64,000 nt of DNA from Cryphonectria parasitica EP155 (lineage: Eukaryota > Ascomycota > Sordariomycetes > Diaporthales > Cryphonectriaceae), in assembly GCF_011745365.1 (NCBI RefSeq), contig NW_024468913.1, positions 558,001 to 622,000 of the forward strand, in the 5' to 3' direction. Position numbers and translations under genes: made by a program. Shown here one piece after another: positions 49,642 to 59,984 of the stretch. Numbering within the stretch: position 1 is the first letter of the stretch; each line of letters begins with the position of its first letter. The notes beneath the pieces were generated by a model, which was given only the letters and a program-made list of their open reading frames with translations, had not been told where the DNA came from and did not search any database.

Positions 49642-50517
49642 TTACAGCCTCTTCTGTCTGTTTGCCAGCTCGACCTGCAGCTGCTTCTCCTTCTTCTCAA
49701 TCGCCTCGAGCTTCTTATCCTGCTTGGCCTTGACCATCTTGTCCAGGTTCTTGACATCGTCCTTGGTCAGGTGCTTGGCCTTCTGCCACGTGGCATGCTT
49801 GCTCTTCCTCGTGGCCAGGACGTCGCGCACCGCGTCCTTCCAGGCATTACACTCGCCCTTGAGCCTCTTGGCCTGCTCCTCGGGGTTCTCGGGCTCGACG
49901 CGCAGCACTAGCTCTAGGTCGTTGTCCGGGTCGCGCTGCGGCTGCTGGTTGAACTCGGCGCTGTTCTGCACGGCGCTCATGATGGGCTTGATGTACGCCG
50001 CGTCGCTGACCATGATGGACACGCTGCGCCCGCCGCGGTGCACCACCGACGCCAGCTCGTGCAGCGGGTACGTGTGCGTCGACTCGCGGTCCGGCCGCAC
50101 CCGCAGCTGGCCCAGCACGTCCGGGTTGAACCGCCCGCCGCTGGCCTTGAACTCCTGCAGCTTCTTCTCGAACCGCTCGTCCACGCGCGCGTACTCGGCG
50201 TCCACGTCCTGCAGGTCGAACGCCGACTCGTGCTCAAAGTCGGACGGAGGCTGGAACTTGTCGCGGGCCTTGCGCCGGGATTCCGACGGGAGCTGGTCCT
50301 CGGCCCATGCGTCGTCCTTGGCCTCGGCTGCGGCCGCCTTCTTGACCTTCTCGCGGTGCTTTTTGGCGCCTAGGAGGGTGGTCTGGGAGAAAGTTCGGCG
50401 GTGGACGAGAGTGGGTGGGGAGGAGGTCGTGGTCAGGGCTGGGCTGCATGCGACGAGGGCGCTGCTGCTGGGAGCTGTGGCTCTGAACGCGATTGTGCTT
50501 CTGTTTCGGGATGGCAA
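49642..50517 (-). CDS. RRF1: Mitochondrial ribosome recycling factor
   Basis: Single exon of 291 residues. The first 50 residues are a basic, Ser/Ala/Thr-rich presequence ending LVHRRTFSQTTLLG, typical of mitochondrial import. An Ala/Lys-rich linker follows. The RRF fold (PF01765) covers about residues 95-285. Recognisable parts are the helix FEKKLQEFKASGGRFNPDVL, the strand region TYPLHELASVVHRGGRSVSI with a following DAAYIKPIMSAV, and the C-terminal long helices (KDDVKNLDKMVKAKQDKKLE). The protein splits post-termination mitoribosomes together with mitochondrial EF-G2. Length is typical for fungal homologues, which have divergent N-termini. Confidence 0.87.
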   Translation of the reverse strand: MPSRNRSTIAFRATAPSSSALVACSPALTTTSSPPTLVHRRTFSQTTLLGAKKHREKVKKAAAAEAKDDAWAEDQLPSESRRKARDKFQPPSDFEHESAFDLQDVDAEYARVDERFEKKLQEFKASGGRFNPDVLGQLRVRPDRESTHTYPLHELASVVHRGGRSVSIMVSDAAYIKPIMSAVQNSAEFNQQPQRDPDNDLELVLRVEPENPEEQAKRLKGECNAWKDAVRDVLATRKSKHATWQKAKHLTKDDVKNLDKMVKAKQDKKLEAIEKKEKQLQVELANRQKRL

Positions 50518-52067
50518 TTAGCTTGGAAAGTTTGGCCATTGGAGGATACTACACGGTGCTTTACCTCGATGATATAGTGGCGCCATCATAGGTGCATGCG
50601 CGCAGCGCAATTTGAGCTCTCTGCAGTCCTCTCATGGTGGTGGTGAGTGGTGTTTGCTCTCTCTCTCAAACATGCAACAAATGACCGCCTTTGGAAAGTT
50701 CAGGGCAGGTATGGGACCTAGTATCGGCGCCGACTCGGCCAAGTCTTGTGGCGCCCTTTTTGTGGCGTTTCTGTGGCGCCGGTTCCTGAGTCTCGACGAA
50801 TTAATGGCCATCCAATTTTTCTTTAAAATTTTTATTTCTTTGGTCTACATTTAGATATTACTGTATGACTTGTCCAAAAGACACCCAGGTCCTCTATGAA
50901 AGAATACAAACGAGATTGTCAAGAGCAGAGGGTGTAAGGCATCCTTCTGGGCTCTGGCCGATTCCGAGGGCCAAATCTTTCCTGGGAGCTCCGAGCACTT
51001 GAGTATGGTCCCATAATAGTGGTTTCCTGACGTCCAAATATTTGTTGACCGCATGCTATTTGAAATTGAATGGTAATGGGTACTCTGTGTGAAGACCAAG
51101 TAGTGAAATTTTAGTTATGATCTAGTTAGTATTAGAATTGAGCACTAAAATCACACGAATCAACATAAATTATATCAACTCCTTGGAAATCATTGCTGTT
51201 ATGATTTCTTTATATAGAAAAAGAAACCCTTTCCCAAAACTCACCAACTCTCAGATAGCATCTGTGGCATTCTATGAGTGCAACTTGTTCAAGTATTGGG
51301 GCCCATGGCTTCCTTGACGAGTATTGGTCCCTCAGATTGCCTTTCAAGTTGCACTGAATGATATTCCAAGTGTTTAGCTCTAGGACCATCCGTTTTGGCT
51401 TGAGAAAAAATTTCTTCCTTCTTAAATATGCAAATACTAAGAAACCTCGTATATGCGATGAAGGAGTACTCATACAGATTTTGGCAAGACTGATGCCAAT
51501 TCAGTGCTTTCCAATTGCTATCGACATTGCCATGTGCTCAGGTCCTTGAGTTGTTACTATACCAAGTACCGATGCATGTGGTGGCGCTTTGAATGCGCAT
51601 CAAGAGATTGTCTTAACATTACTCAAAACATGGAGATACTCATCGTTGGCAACCCTCTGTTCAAGTCTTGTGTGAAATGGCATCGGAGCCAGTATAACCA
51701 GGGACGTACGCGTCTGGTCAGCCGATATTTTCGGCAGTAAACACAAACTCCACAAGAAAGAAACCCTGATAAAACAAAGATAACCTCGCTTATGATGGGT
51801 TTGTAATCATTGACAGAGCGTGTTGGGCAATCTCAAATCCTGCAGCAGATATGTACCTGGCTTGTGCCACTCCATGCATGAGATTCATGGTGGCACACGT
51901 GATAGCCGGTATGGCGAGATTGCGTGCTCGTATGGCGAGCAATGGCGGCAACCAAGTCCATATAGACCGGCCGTCTCCGCAGCATGAGACGTAAATTGAA
52001 TCACTGTCAAAAAGAAATATATTCATGATAGAAGATATATCTTGATTCACTATTTCGGAAACAGAAA
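50518..52067. other. Intergenic region, AT-rich
   Basis: 1.55 kb upstream of both the recycling-factor gene and the monooxygenase gene (divergent). It is AT-rich from about 50800 on. No gene recognised. Confidence 0.55.
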
Positions 52068-53957
52068 ATGGGTGGCGAAAGGCTCATCAAGTCCGTGGCC
52101 ATTATCGGAGCCGGTGCCTCAGGTATTTGGCCCCTCAAGTGACTTTCATTGACGCAGCTTTGTAAGCTTTTGGCTGAGACTCTGGTACTGCTATAAAAGG
52201 AACAATCGCAGCTGCCGCCCTCAAGGCAGAAAACTATTTCGATCGGATCCAAGTGTTTGAGAGACGGGATTCTGCTGGAGGAACATGGTCAGATTTATTC
52301 CTCTTCATTGACATGGACCGGCCATGTTCTTGCACTACTATTACATCAGGCTGACACCTGGATAGGATATTCGATCCAAGCCCTGGACCGGAACTGCCTA
52401 TTGAGCCAGGCAAACTACCTCCAGAGATCGACCCACCACTGAGTATTCCGAATAATCTCCCGAGGATCACCGCTCCAAGTGAGCAGGAGCGTTATTCACA
52501 GACACCCGTCTACAACTCCTTGACGTGAGCCACTACTACCTATCTCATACGACATACAAGGGCGCCCAATAATAGTACGACACTGACAGTGTATGACTGT
52601 TAAAAGGACAAATGTTCCTGATGTAGCAATGTGTTTTTCCGACGAGAGGTTCGCGTACGGCCCGTTCCCACCTCATCATGTGCCCCGGCAATATCTGGAG
52701 AACTACGTGGCCCGCCACAGGCTCGATGAGCACCTGGTCCTCAACACCACTGTCGAAGACGTGTCTAGGATGCCACCGTCTTCTGGAACGGGCGGGCCCG
52801 AGCGATGGGAGCTGACTCTCCGCAAACACGATGTACTGCGACACGTCGACATATGGTGGACTGAGATATTCGATGCAGTGATCATCTCCAATGGACACTA
52901 CTCGGTTCCATATGTAAGGAATATCGGCCTTTCTCACTCTTCAATTTGCTTGCCTCCTGATATCTGATTTTGATTGAACGTATTTTTCCCTTCCCGTCTG
53001 ACCATCTTATTATCTCAGATTCCCCACGTAGAAGGCCTCGAAGCCTACACGCAGAAATATCCCGACCGTGTAGTCCACTCCAAGTACTACCGCTCGCCCT
53101 CCATCTACAAGAACCAGCGTGTCCTAACTATTGGCAACTCGGCTTCGGGCTGGGACATCATGAACGAGCTCACCACCACAGCAGCTTTGCCCGTGCACAG
53201 CTCACGCCGCCACAAGTCGCCCTTCGAAGGCGACAAGCCCGGCCCTGGCATCGAGTGGAGGCCCGTCATCCGCCGGTACCAAGCCGACGGCACGATCGAG
53301 TTCGAGGACGGGACGACGCTGGGGCCGGACGAGATCGACAGGATCGTCTACTGCACGGGCTACCGGCCGAGCTATCCGTTCTGGAACACGGCGAAAAACG
53401 GGCGGCCCATGTACGACTACGAGGTCGGGAAGCTGGTCAACACGTACTGGCACACGTTCTTCTCGGACTTTTCGACGCTGGCCATCGTGGGGATCCAGAA
53501 GGCGCTCACGTTCCGGAGCTTCGAGTACCAGGCTGTGGCGGTGGCGAGGCTGTTTGCAGGGCGGAACGCGCTGCCGCTGCCGCCTGCGGTGGAGATGCGC
53601 AGATGGGAGGCGGAGCGGCGCGACTGGGTGCTGGAGACCGGGAAAAAGTTTCATGACGTCGAGAGTATGCCTGGGCGGCTGGGCCAGGATACTCTGGTGT
53701 TTCTCGGGTTCCTGTATAGCATGGCTGGGCTGGGCACGCTGAAGGGGGATGGGAGGATACCTCCGGTTCTGAGTCAGGAAGTCCTCTATGCGCTGAGGAA
53801 CATCCACAAGTATCCAACGCCTGGAGACGATCCAGATAAGGAACTGGTGGTCACTAAAGGTGATAAAGTCGGGGGTCAGACTATATCAGACTACGACTAT
53901 CGTTATGAACAGAACGAACTGGATGAGTGGGTGATAGTAGTCGGTAATGGACACTGA
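52068..53957 (+). CDS. Flavin-containing monooxygenase
   Basis: Exons 52068-52122, 52200-52287, 52366-52524, 52607-52913 and 53019-53957 encode 515 residues. The FAD Rossmann motif GAGASG is at residues 14-19 and is split by the first intron. ERRDSAGGTW follows, its Trp codon split by the second intron, whose donor (GTCAGA) is weak but whose placement restores the family motif. CFSDERFAYGPFPPHHVPRQY precedes an ISNGHYSVPYIP segment. The NADPH-binding motif appears as IGNSASGWDI, and the ATG-type motif as YCTGYRPSYPFW. This matches fungal FMO-like enzymes that oxygenate nitrogen or sulfur atoms of small molecules with NADPH. No substrate can be inferred. Expected cytosolic or ER-associated. 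Neighbouring genes do not form an evident pathway. Confidence 0.9.
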
Positions 53958-54257
53958 TTGGAGGGGGACCTCGGGAAGGCAGAAGACAACGTATGCAAGA
54001 CTATTAGACGAAGATTTCACACATAACTTTGAGTATCCAAAGCATAACAATCACTTAAACAATGCATATTGGACCAGAAATTGGCTTTTGATCAGGAGAC
54101 TCGAAGGTCTAATATTCACGCTGTTTGATATGTATCCACAGACAACAGTAAGTAATATGTGACAGAGAGAAAAAGTGAACCACCATAATGATCATCCACA
54201 GCATGAGAGCTCAACAATAAAATGAAAGCCTTGCTGAGCCACCTCTACCTTCTCTAT
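53958..54257. other. Short region between convergent genes
   Basis: 300 bp between the monooxygenase stop and the stop of the secreted-protein gene; nothing coding recognised. Confidence 0.7.
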
Positions 54258-55433
54258 TTAGAGGTTGACAGCGCGGAAGACCCTGGAGCGCTTCCACGAG
54301 GGGACAGCAGCATCGCTCGAGCTTCCACCGTAGAAGGAGGAGGCGCCCTGGGACGACTGCGAGCCAGAAGATCCCCAGGTGGACGAACCGCTGCTGGGGG
54401 AGCCGGAGGACTGCGAGCCAGAAGAGCCCCAGGTGGAGGAGCCGCCGCCGTGGTGGTGTCCGCCGGAGGCGGTTCCAGAGGACTGAGAACCAGACGAGCC
54501 CCAGGTGGACGATCCACTGCTGCCCGAGTAGCCTCCAGTAGCGCTGCCGGAAGCCTGAGATCCAGACGAGCCGTAGGAGCCAGAGCCGCTGCTGGAGCCG
54601 GTGGTGGGAGAGCCCGACGAAGAGGCGCCGGACGAGCCCGTGGTGCCAGAGGGAGAAGAGCCGGAAGAGGACGAGGCAGCCGAGCCAGACGAGGCGGCAG
54701 CAGCGGCGGAGGTGGTGGTGGTGGTGGTGGTGGAGGAGGAGTCGTCAGAGTCCACGACAGAGAGGGTGGAGAAGTCGAAAGAGGGGATCTCGATGGTGCC
54801 GACCTCCCATGTCATGCCACCGTCGCTGGTGGTCATGGTGGCCTCGACATCCGTGCCCAGGGCGAGGGTGTCGATGTAGTCGGCGTAGGCAGCGTTGAGG
54901 ATGATGGAGACGTTGCTCCAGGTATGCGCAGGAACAGTACCGCAGTCCTCGGCGGCGCACTCGACGGCGGAACCCCAACCCTCGGCCTTGCCATCGCTGG
55001 TGGACAGCGTCGAGATGACGGTGCCTCCGACGATGACGTCCTGAGTGTAGTTGCCAGTGGCATCGTCGTACAGGTAATGGAAGGTCACGGCAGTGCCGGC
55101 AGTGCCCGTGGAGCCAGTGGCCTGGATAGGCTCCTGGGTGGTGGCGCTGGTCGAGATGAGCGTGTAGGCGTACAGGCTCCAGTCCGAGGAGTCCCAGTTC
55201 TCGGCGATGGACTGGATCAGATCGCCGTTGGAGGTGCCCATGCCGACCCAGAGCGACAGGTCGCCCGAGTTGTCACTGGGAGCACTGGGAAGCGTGAGCG
55301 TAGCCCAGGACTCGGCAATGTAGGTGTCGGAGGAGGTAGGACCAGTGCTGAAGGCAGGACCCATAGCACCCTGGACCTTGGCGACGGTGAGAGCGGCCGC
55401 CAGGGCAGAGAGGGCTTTGCGTGAGAAAGGCAT
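54258..55433 (-). CDS. Secreted eqolisin-like protein with Ser/Gly repeat tail
   Basis: Single exon of 391 residues. The signal peptide covers residues 1-22 (MPFSRKALSALAAALTVAKVQG). Residues about 25-225 form a beta-rich region (AESWATLTLP..., LSLWVGMGTSNGDLIQSIAE, WGSAVECAAEDCG). Its order of elements resembles glutamic peptidases of family G1 (eqolisins), including a Trp-Val-Gly segment followed by a Gln and a later acidic segment where the catalytic Gln and Glu would lie. Catalytic competence is uncertain. From about residue 235 the chain is Thr/Ser/Gly-rich, with at least three near-identical TWGSSGSQSSG repeats and one Gly/His patch (GGHHHGGG). It ends with a basic KRSRVFRAVNL. Location is extracellular or wall-associated. 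It could instead be a concanavalin-like wall protein without activity. Confidence 0.72.
   Translation of the reverse strand: MPFSRKALSALAAALTVAKVQGAMGPAFSTGPTSSDTYIAESWATLTLPSAPSDNSGDLSLWVGMGTSNGDLIQSIAENWDSSDWSLYAYTLISTSATTQEPIQATGSTGTAGTAVTFHYLYDDATGNYTQDVIVGGTVISTLSTSDGKAEGWGSAVECAAEDCGTVPAHTWSNVSIILNAAYADYIDTLALGTDVEATMTTSDGGMTWEVGTIEIPSFDFSTLSVVDSDDSSSTTTTTTTSAAAAASSGSAASSSSGSSPSGTTGSSGASSSGSPTTGSSSGSGSYGSSGSQASGSATGGYSGSSGSSTWGSSGSQSSGTASGGHHHGGGSSTWGSSGSQSSGSPSSGSSTWGSSGSQSSQGASSFYGGSSSDAAVPSWKRSRVFRAVNL
54330..54540 (-). repeat. Tandem TWGSSGSQSSG-encoding repeats
   Basis: At least three in-frame near-identical copies of a short Ser/Gly/Trp unit, separated by variable spacers, within the 3' part of the secreted-protein gene. 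Such tracts often vary in copy number in fungal surface proteins. Confidence 0.75.
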
Positions 55434-56968
55434 CTTTTATGACGTTGTGTTTGAGGATGTATGTGCTCGTGTGAGAGGATTTGGGTGATATCTTCGGCAC
55501 TGCCGGTAACGAATGTAAAAATAAGATAAAAAAAGAAGTTGGCTAGCAAGGAAAAAGAATGAGAGACCTGTTGGTGGTGAAAAAGAGAGGAGACACCTGG
55601 AAGAGATGGGCAAAGAGGTGATATCCAGACAGACAGATTCAGAGAACGAACTGTATATATACGGTCATGATCCAGCAACTTTGGCCAAGGACCCCATTCC
55701 TCTTGCGCAGCAATTCCCACACATGGAAATCATCTCGTCATCTATGATGCCATCTCCGAGGTGCCGGATCCTGTACTACCCCTGAGAGCTTCGAGACCTT
55801 CGAGACCTAGACGAGGCTCCTCCGGGCCCCCTGACCATTGCCATGTGCATAGAGGACCCCACAAGAATCCTAAAGCGTGCTGCAGTGGATTGCATGATAC
55901 TGTAAACTTTAGCGCTGGTGGTCGTCAAGATGAAGCAATCCATGACTGTTTTGTCGATCTACCTCGGGCGCAGAGCCGCATACAGGTTGGTGGGTCCAGC
56001 TTCTCAAAACGAAACAATCGCTTGTTTGTCGCGGCCCCCCTAATCTCGCCTTTGAAACACACCAAGGGTCCCAGATTGGCGGAAATTTGTTCCATCGAAC
56101 GCAGAAACATACCACGACTCGCCCATATTAAGGAACACGAGGATTACCGCCGTCCGAAGTGAGGCTTGAGAAGTTTTTTTTTTCCCTTCTTGTTACTAAA
56201 TTTCCGGTGTGAATACGATAAATTGCTAAAGGATCCAACAGATTGGGGCAAGACCAAATCTGGTATCCAACGTAGCCAGCATGGAGAAGTCCTGTTCCCT
56301 TTGAAGAATGGATCAACTCAGAAGAAAAGAGAAGGTTGCTTCTAGGCGTACTACTTTGATCGCCGTCATTCCACAGAATCATGAGTGGATGACAGATCCA
56401 TTATATTGCAAGACAAATCGTTGAGTATAAGGTTTCAACGTTCAATACATATCCACGTGAACACCCAGTCTCTTATAAGTCGCATGACAAAACCCAGGGT
56501 TAGGGCTAGGATCATGATAGATCGGCGTGGGCAGGATCACTTAGGTTCACGGTGAGTCAGTGAGCAATGTGACCCAAGGGCAAGGTGATTTAGTCTGAAG
56601 ATCTGAATACAGAAGGAACGAGCTTATTAGCAATAGATGCTTCTGCTGCACAGCCCTTCAGCCGTCAGTCTAACTAGCAATTCTCTCACCAGGTTCGGGG
56701 ATGAGCCCTCAAGTCCATATGCAGCAAACGACCAGGACCACGCGCTCCTCCGAGATGGTCTTGTCAGTCCACTGCTAGAGCAGAATTGAGACATCGAATT
56801 GCTGCTATCTTGTGCTTCGAGCGTTGAAAATTGGTTAGTATTAATTGTATGTTTTTATCACATATAGATATGTGATGAGGTCGAGTCTGTGACGGGCTGA
56901 TCCAATGCTGCTTTGTACTGGAAAGTATATAGATAAGCTTCTACAAAGTTTTAGTGTTTCTAGGTATA
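55434..56968. other. Intergenic region
   Basis: The proximal 250 bp carry the secreted-protein promoter; a TATA-like TATATATAC element lies near 55653. The remainder to 56968 is AT-rich and has no recognised gene. Confidence 0.5.
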
Positions 56969-57049
56969 GGTCCTGTGGCGCAGTGGTTAGCGCAACAGCT
57001 TTACATTGAGTCTCGCTGGAGGTCGTCGGATCGTACCCGACCAGGATCA
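56969..57049 (+). tRNA. tRNA-Val(TAC)-like gene with short intron and atypical T-loop
   Basis: Acceptor stem GGTCCTG (56969-56975) pairs with CAGGATC (57042-57048) with one G-T wobble; discriminator A at 57049. D arm GCGC-AGTGGTTA-GCGC (56978-56993) gives a good A box. Anticodon stem ACAGC/GCTGG (56995-56999 and 57015-57019) has one mismatch at the base. The loop is 15 nt, consistent with anticodon TAC at 57002-57004 plus an 8-nt intron (57006-57013). T arm GTCGG-ATCGTAC-CCGAC (57025-57041) has a perfect stem, but its loop departs from TTCRANY, so the B box is weak. A T6 terminator follows at 57060-57065. Sequence ends resemble yeast tRNA-Val(TAC). It may be functional or a recent pseudogene. 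Confidence 0.65.
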
Positions 57050-58823
57050 GCCCTTATTCTTTTTTAAATCCTCAAACTGTGATTTTTTTGTTTTTTTAAT
57101 CATTTTCCCAATCAGAATCTAATTTTTGTGCCATACCATTGCATTTTGTTTAGCAGTGAAAAGAGAGTGGTGTGAAGCCTTAGTGCGACCTCGGGAGGTG
57201 TGAGGGTGGGCCTCGGAGCTAACATCTAGCAATTATCAAAACATTTACCTCTCCTTTTTTGGATCGCAATAGAACAGCAATAATCAATGCATTACATATA
57301 TATACACATGATATTGTATCAACGACCTGCTTGACACGTATTGCACGGGACAGTTGTTTCCAATAGGATGCAAGAGATCGACACACATCCACCTCGTTAG
57401 GGAATATCTTTCACGATTTTTTAATCACCATCCTAACAAAACAACAACCATTCGTCTGATATCACAGTTTGCAGCTGGAGCAGACTGTGAACATTGCAGG
57501 CTTTCCAGAAGAGGTTTACAGCAACAAGGCATCACACTTCACCAGCGTCAGCGCCCAGCTCTTGTTTGAGGACAGGGGACAGGGCTTCTGACTGCTTCAG
57601 CGTATAGCACATCATCAGTCGTGCCTCATCAGCCTTTGCCCTTGGCGCCTTGCTCAGCTAACACCTTGGATGCAGCTCGCTCAGCAATCAAACAAAAGAT
57701 GGCCATTGGCACATTTCCAAGAACCGTCATCAGAGAGATGTCGCGCAACATGGTTGTGCATGATTTATCATGCTAAAGAACATAGGGAGTTTATCGCTAC
57801 TTGATACACCTGGCCCTGCTGCACCACTCACGACCTGCTTTGTAGGGGTAATTGAAACATTTTCCGCGTTTGGGCTTGCACCGAATGAGTGCACTCAGGT
57901 TCAAGGGGGCGGACTGGGACGAAGGACGACCTGGTACCAGAGGCACAAGGTAGGTGGCAGCATGAGAGGAACTTCATTTGACATGGTCGCAATTGCCTAT
58001 ACTGACGAGAAATATGGTGCTGTGCTTGAAGAAGGTGGAGAACAGAAGGGAGCTAGGGAGTCCAATTTAGCCTTGTGACTTCCTGCCCCTTTCATCCTTC
58101 TAACTTATATGTTCAGAGCAGCCCATATGACTCTGGTTCAAGGAAGATAAACCCGAGGTGACCACAACCCAGAAGACATGATGACGAGGCTTATATATGA
58201 TTTAGACTGAGGTGTTTCTTGACTTTTACAATGCCATCGTGGCAGGTTGAGTGATCCATGTCATAATTGGCTCAGCAGGCTGGGAAACGTAGAGAGCCTT
58301 ACTGCGTTTCTTTTTCGTTCTTCTGAGATAAAAATTCCTCAAAAGCTATCATTCCTGATTGATATGAAGGGTCAAATTCTCTGCTCTCTCCTCTTCCGGA
58401 GTAGGCGAATCAATAGCAACAAGGCTCTTCTCTTGATTCGTGTGGTTCACTGTTAGATGTTGAATGAGACTCTCAGAAATGAAATAGCTTCAGTTACAAT
58501 GACGTAATTATTCTCAATCACAAATATTCTGTTGCAGAAACTTGGTAGTAGATTCCGAGGTCTCAATACAGAGGAACTTCTTGGTACGCAAGTGGGTGCT
58601 CAGCCCCTTCACAATTACGATAAGAGGATCACCCTTTCAATGTAGCCAGACCACAACTATAGACACTTTGCTTCCTTTCTCTTCATCATGAGCCTCCCAG
58701 GAAGGTTTAAGACATGTTTTTGCATTTTGAACTCTGGCCCTTGTTAACCTCCACTTGCTGTCATTACATCTACACAGGCGGCGTGTTTGGGTCAAAGGGC
58801 TCTTGCCCCGTGGCTCGACGCCA
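57050..58823. other. Intergenic region with a possible gene remnant
   Basis: 1.77 kb. The plus-strand stretch 57770-58078 encodes a 102-residue ORF whose central part (KVGGSMRGTSFDMVAIAYTD) resembles the tail of the broken ORF near 16.97 kb. Apart from this and the Pol III terminator I see no features. Confidence 0.4.
57060..57065 (+). terminator. Pol III terminator of the tRNA-Val-like gene
   Basis: Run of six T residues 11 bp beyond the tRNA 3' end. Confidence 0.65.
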
Positions 58824-59885
58824 TTATATCTTCTCGTTCGGCCCCGCGATCAACATCTTGATGACCTTTCCTTCCAGGACCTTCTCAAATGCCTGTTCTG
58901 CCTCCTCAAACGGCACCTGACCCGAAATCAGCTTCTTCACATCGATCTTTCCGCTCGCCACCAGCTCCACGGCAAGTTTGTAGTCACCGCTGTTGTACCG
59001 GAACGACCCGTGCGCCGTCGCCTCCTTGATCGCAAACGCCATGATGGGGAAGGTGATGTCGTCCTTGCCCATGCCGCCCTGAACGTACGTGCCGCCGACC
59101 TTGAGAGTGTGAATCGAGGCCTGGATGCTCGGCTCGGCGCCGGACGCATCAATAACCACATCCGCGCCGTCGGGCAGGCCGGCGGACGCCTTGATGTTGG
59201 CGGCGTTCTCCTCGGCGCTGACGCGCTGCGACAGGTACGTGTGCGTGGCGCAGAACCCCTTGGCAAAGTCCAGCTTGGACTGGACAATGTCGACCTGCAC
59301 GACGGTGCTCGCGCCGTAGGCCTTGGCGACGGCGCCGCACAGCAGACCCACGGGGCCGGCGCCCATCACCACGACGCTCTGGCCGGGCTGGACCTTGGCC
59401 TGGCGGACAATGTGCACGCCCACGGCGGTGGGCTCGAGCAGAGCGCCCTCCTGCAGCGACACGTTCTCGGGCAGCTTGTAGCAAAAGTCCTCGGGGGCGG
59501 CGTAGAAGCCCGTCAGGGTGCCGTGGACGGGCGGGGTGGCGGCGAAGACCATCTTCTTGCACAGGTTGTACTTGCCGCGCAGGCAGTGCTCGCAGTGGCG
59601 GCACGGGTAGCCTGGCTCGATGGCGACGCGGTCGCCCACCTTCAGGCTGGTGACGGCCTCGCCCACCTGGGCGACAACGCCGGCGGACTCGTGGCCCAGC
59701 ACCATGGGCTCCTTGACGATGAAGGACCCGATGCCGCCATGTTGCCAGTAGTGCACGTCGGAGCCGCAGATGCCGGTCCAGGAGACGGCCACCAGCACCT
59801 CGTGCGGGGAACTGAGCTTGGGGACGGAACGCTCGGCGAAGCCCACGTCCTTGGGCTTGTTGAGGATGAAAGAGAGATTCTGTGG

Positions 59886-59919
<34 letters not shown>

Positions 59920-59984
59920 TAGTTATGCTGTACATGAAGGGTTAGGGAAGCTACTATGGCTTGTCTCACAGATTTTCCCTCCAT
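58824..59984 (-). CDS. xdhA: NAD-dependent xylitol dehydrogenase (D-xylulose reductase)
   Basis: Two exons, 59984-59970 (only MEGKS) and 59879-58824, encode 356 residues. The mini-exon restores the conserved start [17 protein letters not shown]. The medium-chain dehydrogenase fold is clear. The catalytic zinc site has C43 ([12 protein letters not shown]), H68 and E69 (LGHES). The structural zinc site has C98, C101, C104 and C112. The nucleotide-binding motif GAGPVG is followed by VVQVDI, whose Asp favours NAD. The enzyme oxidises xylitol to D-xylulose in the pentose catabolic pathway; close paralogues act on sorbitol or L-arabinitol, so specificity is probable rather than proven. Expected cytosolic. 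The 90-nt intron carries a T tract of about 30 nt before its CAG acceptor. A single GGCTAA (XlnR/Xyr1-type) motif lies at 60769-60774, upstream of the gene. Confidence 0.88.
59880..59969 (-). other. Intron of xylitol dehydrogenase gene with T30 tract
   Basis: Donor GTGAGA, branch-like ATAACTAAT, then about 30 consecutive T residues (A run 59886-59915 on the plus strand) and TTTTCCACAG. The homopolymer is far longer than a usual fungal polypyrimidine tract. Confidence 0.8.

Noticed and set aside
54222..55424. 400-codon plus-strand ORF opposite the secreted-protein gene
   Set aside because: Mirror of the Ser/Gly-rich gene, giving Arg/Gly/Ala-rich nonsense; the minus strand has the signal peptide and structured domain.
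58755..59945. 396-codon plus-strand ORF opposite xylitol dehydrogenase
   Set aside because: Antisense shadow; the minus strand has full dehydrogenase motifs.
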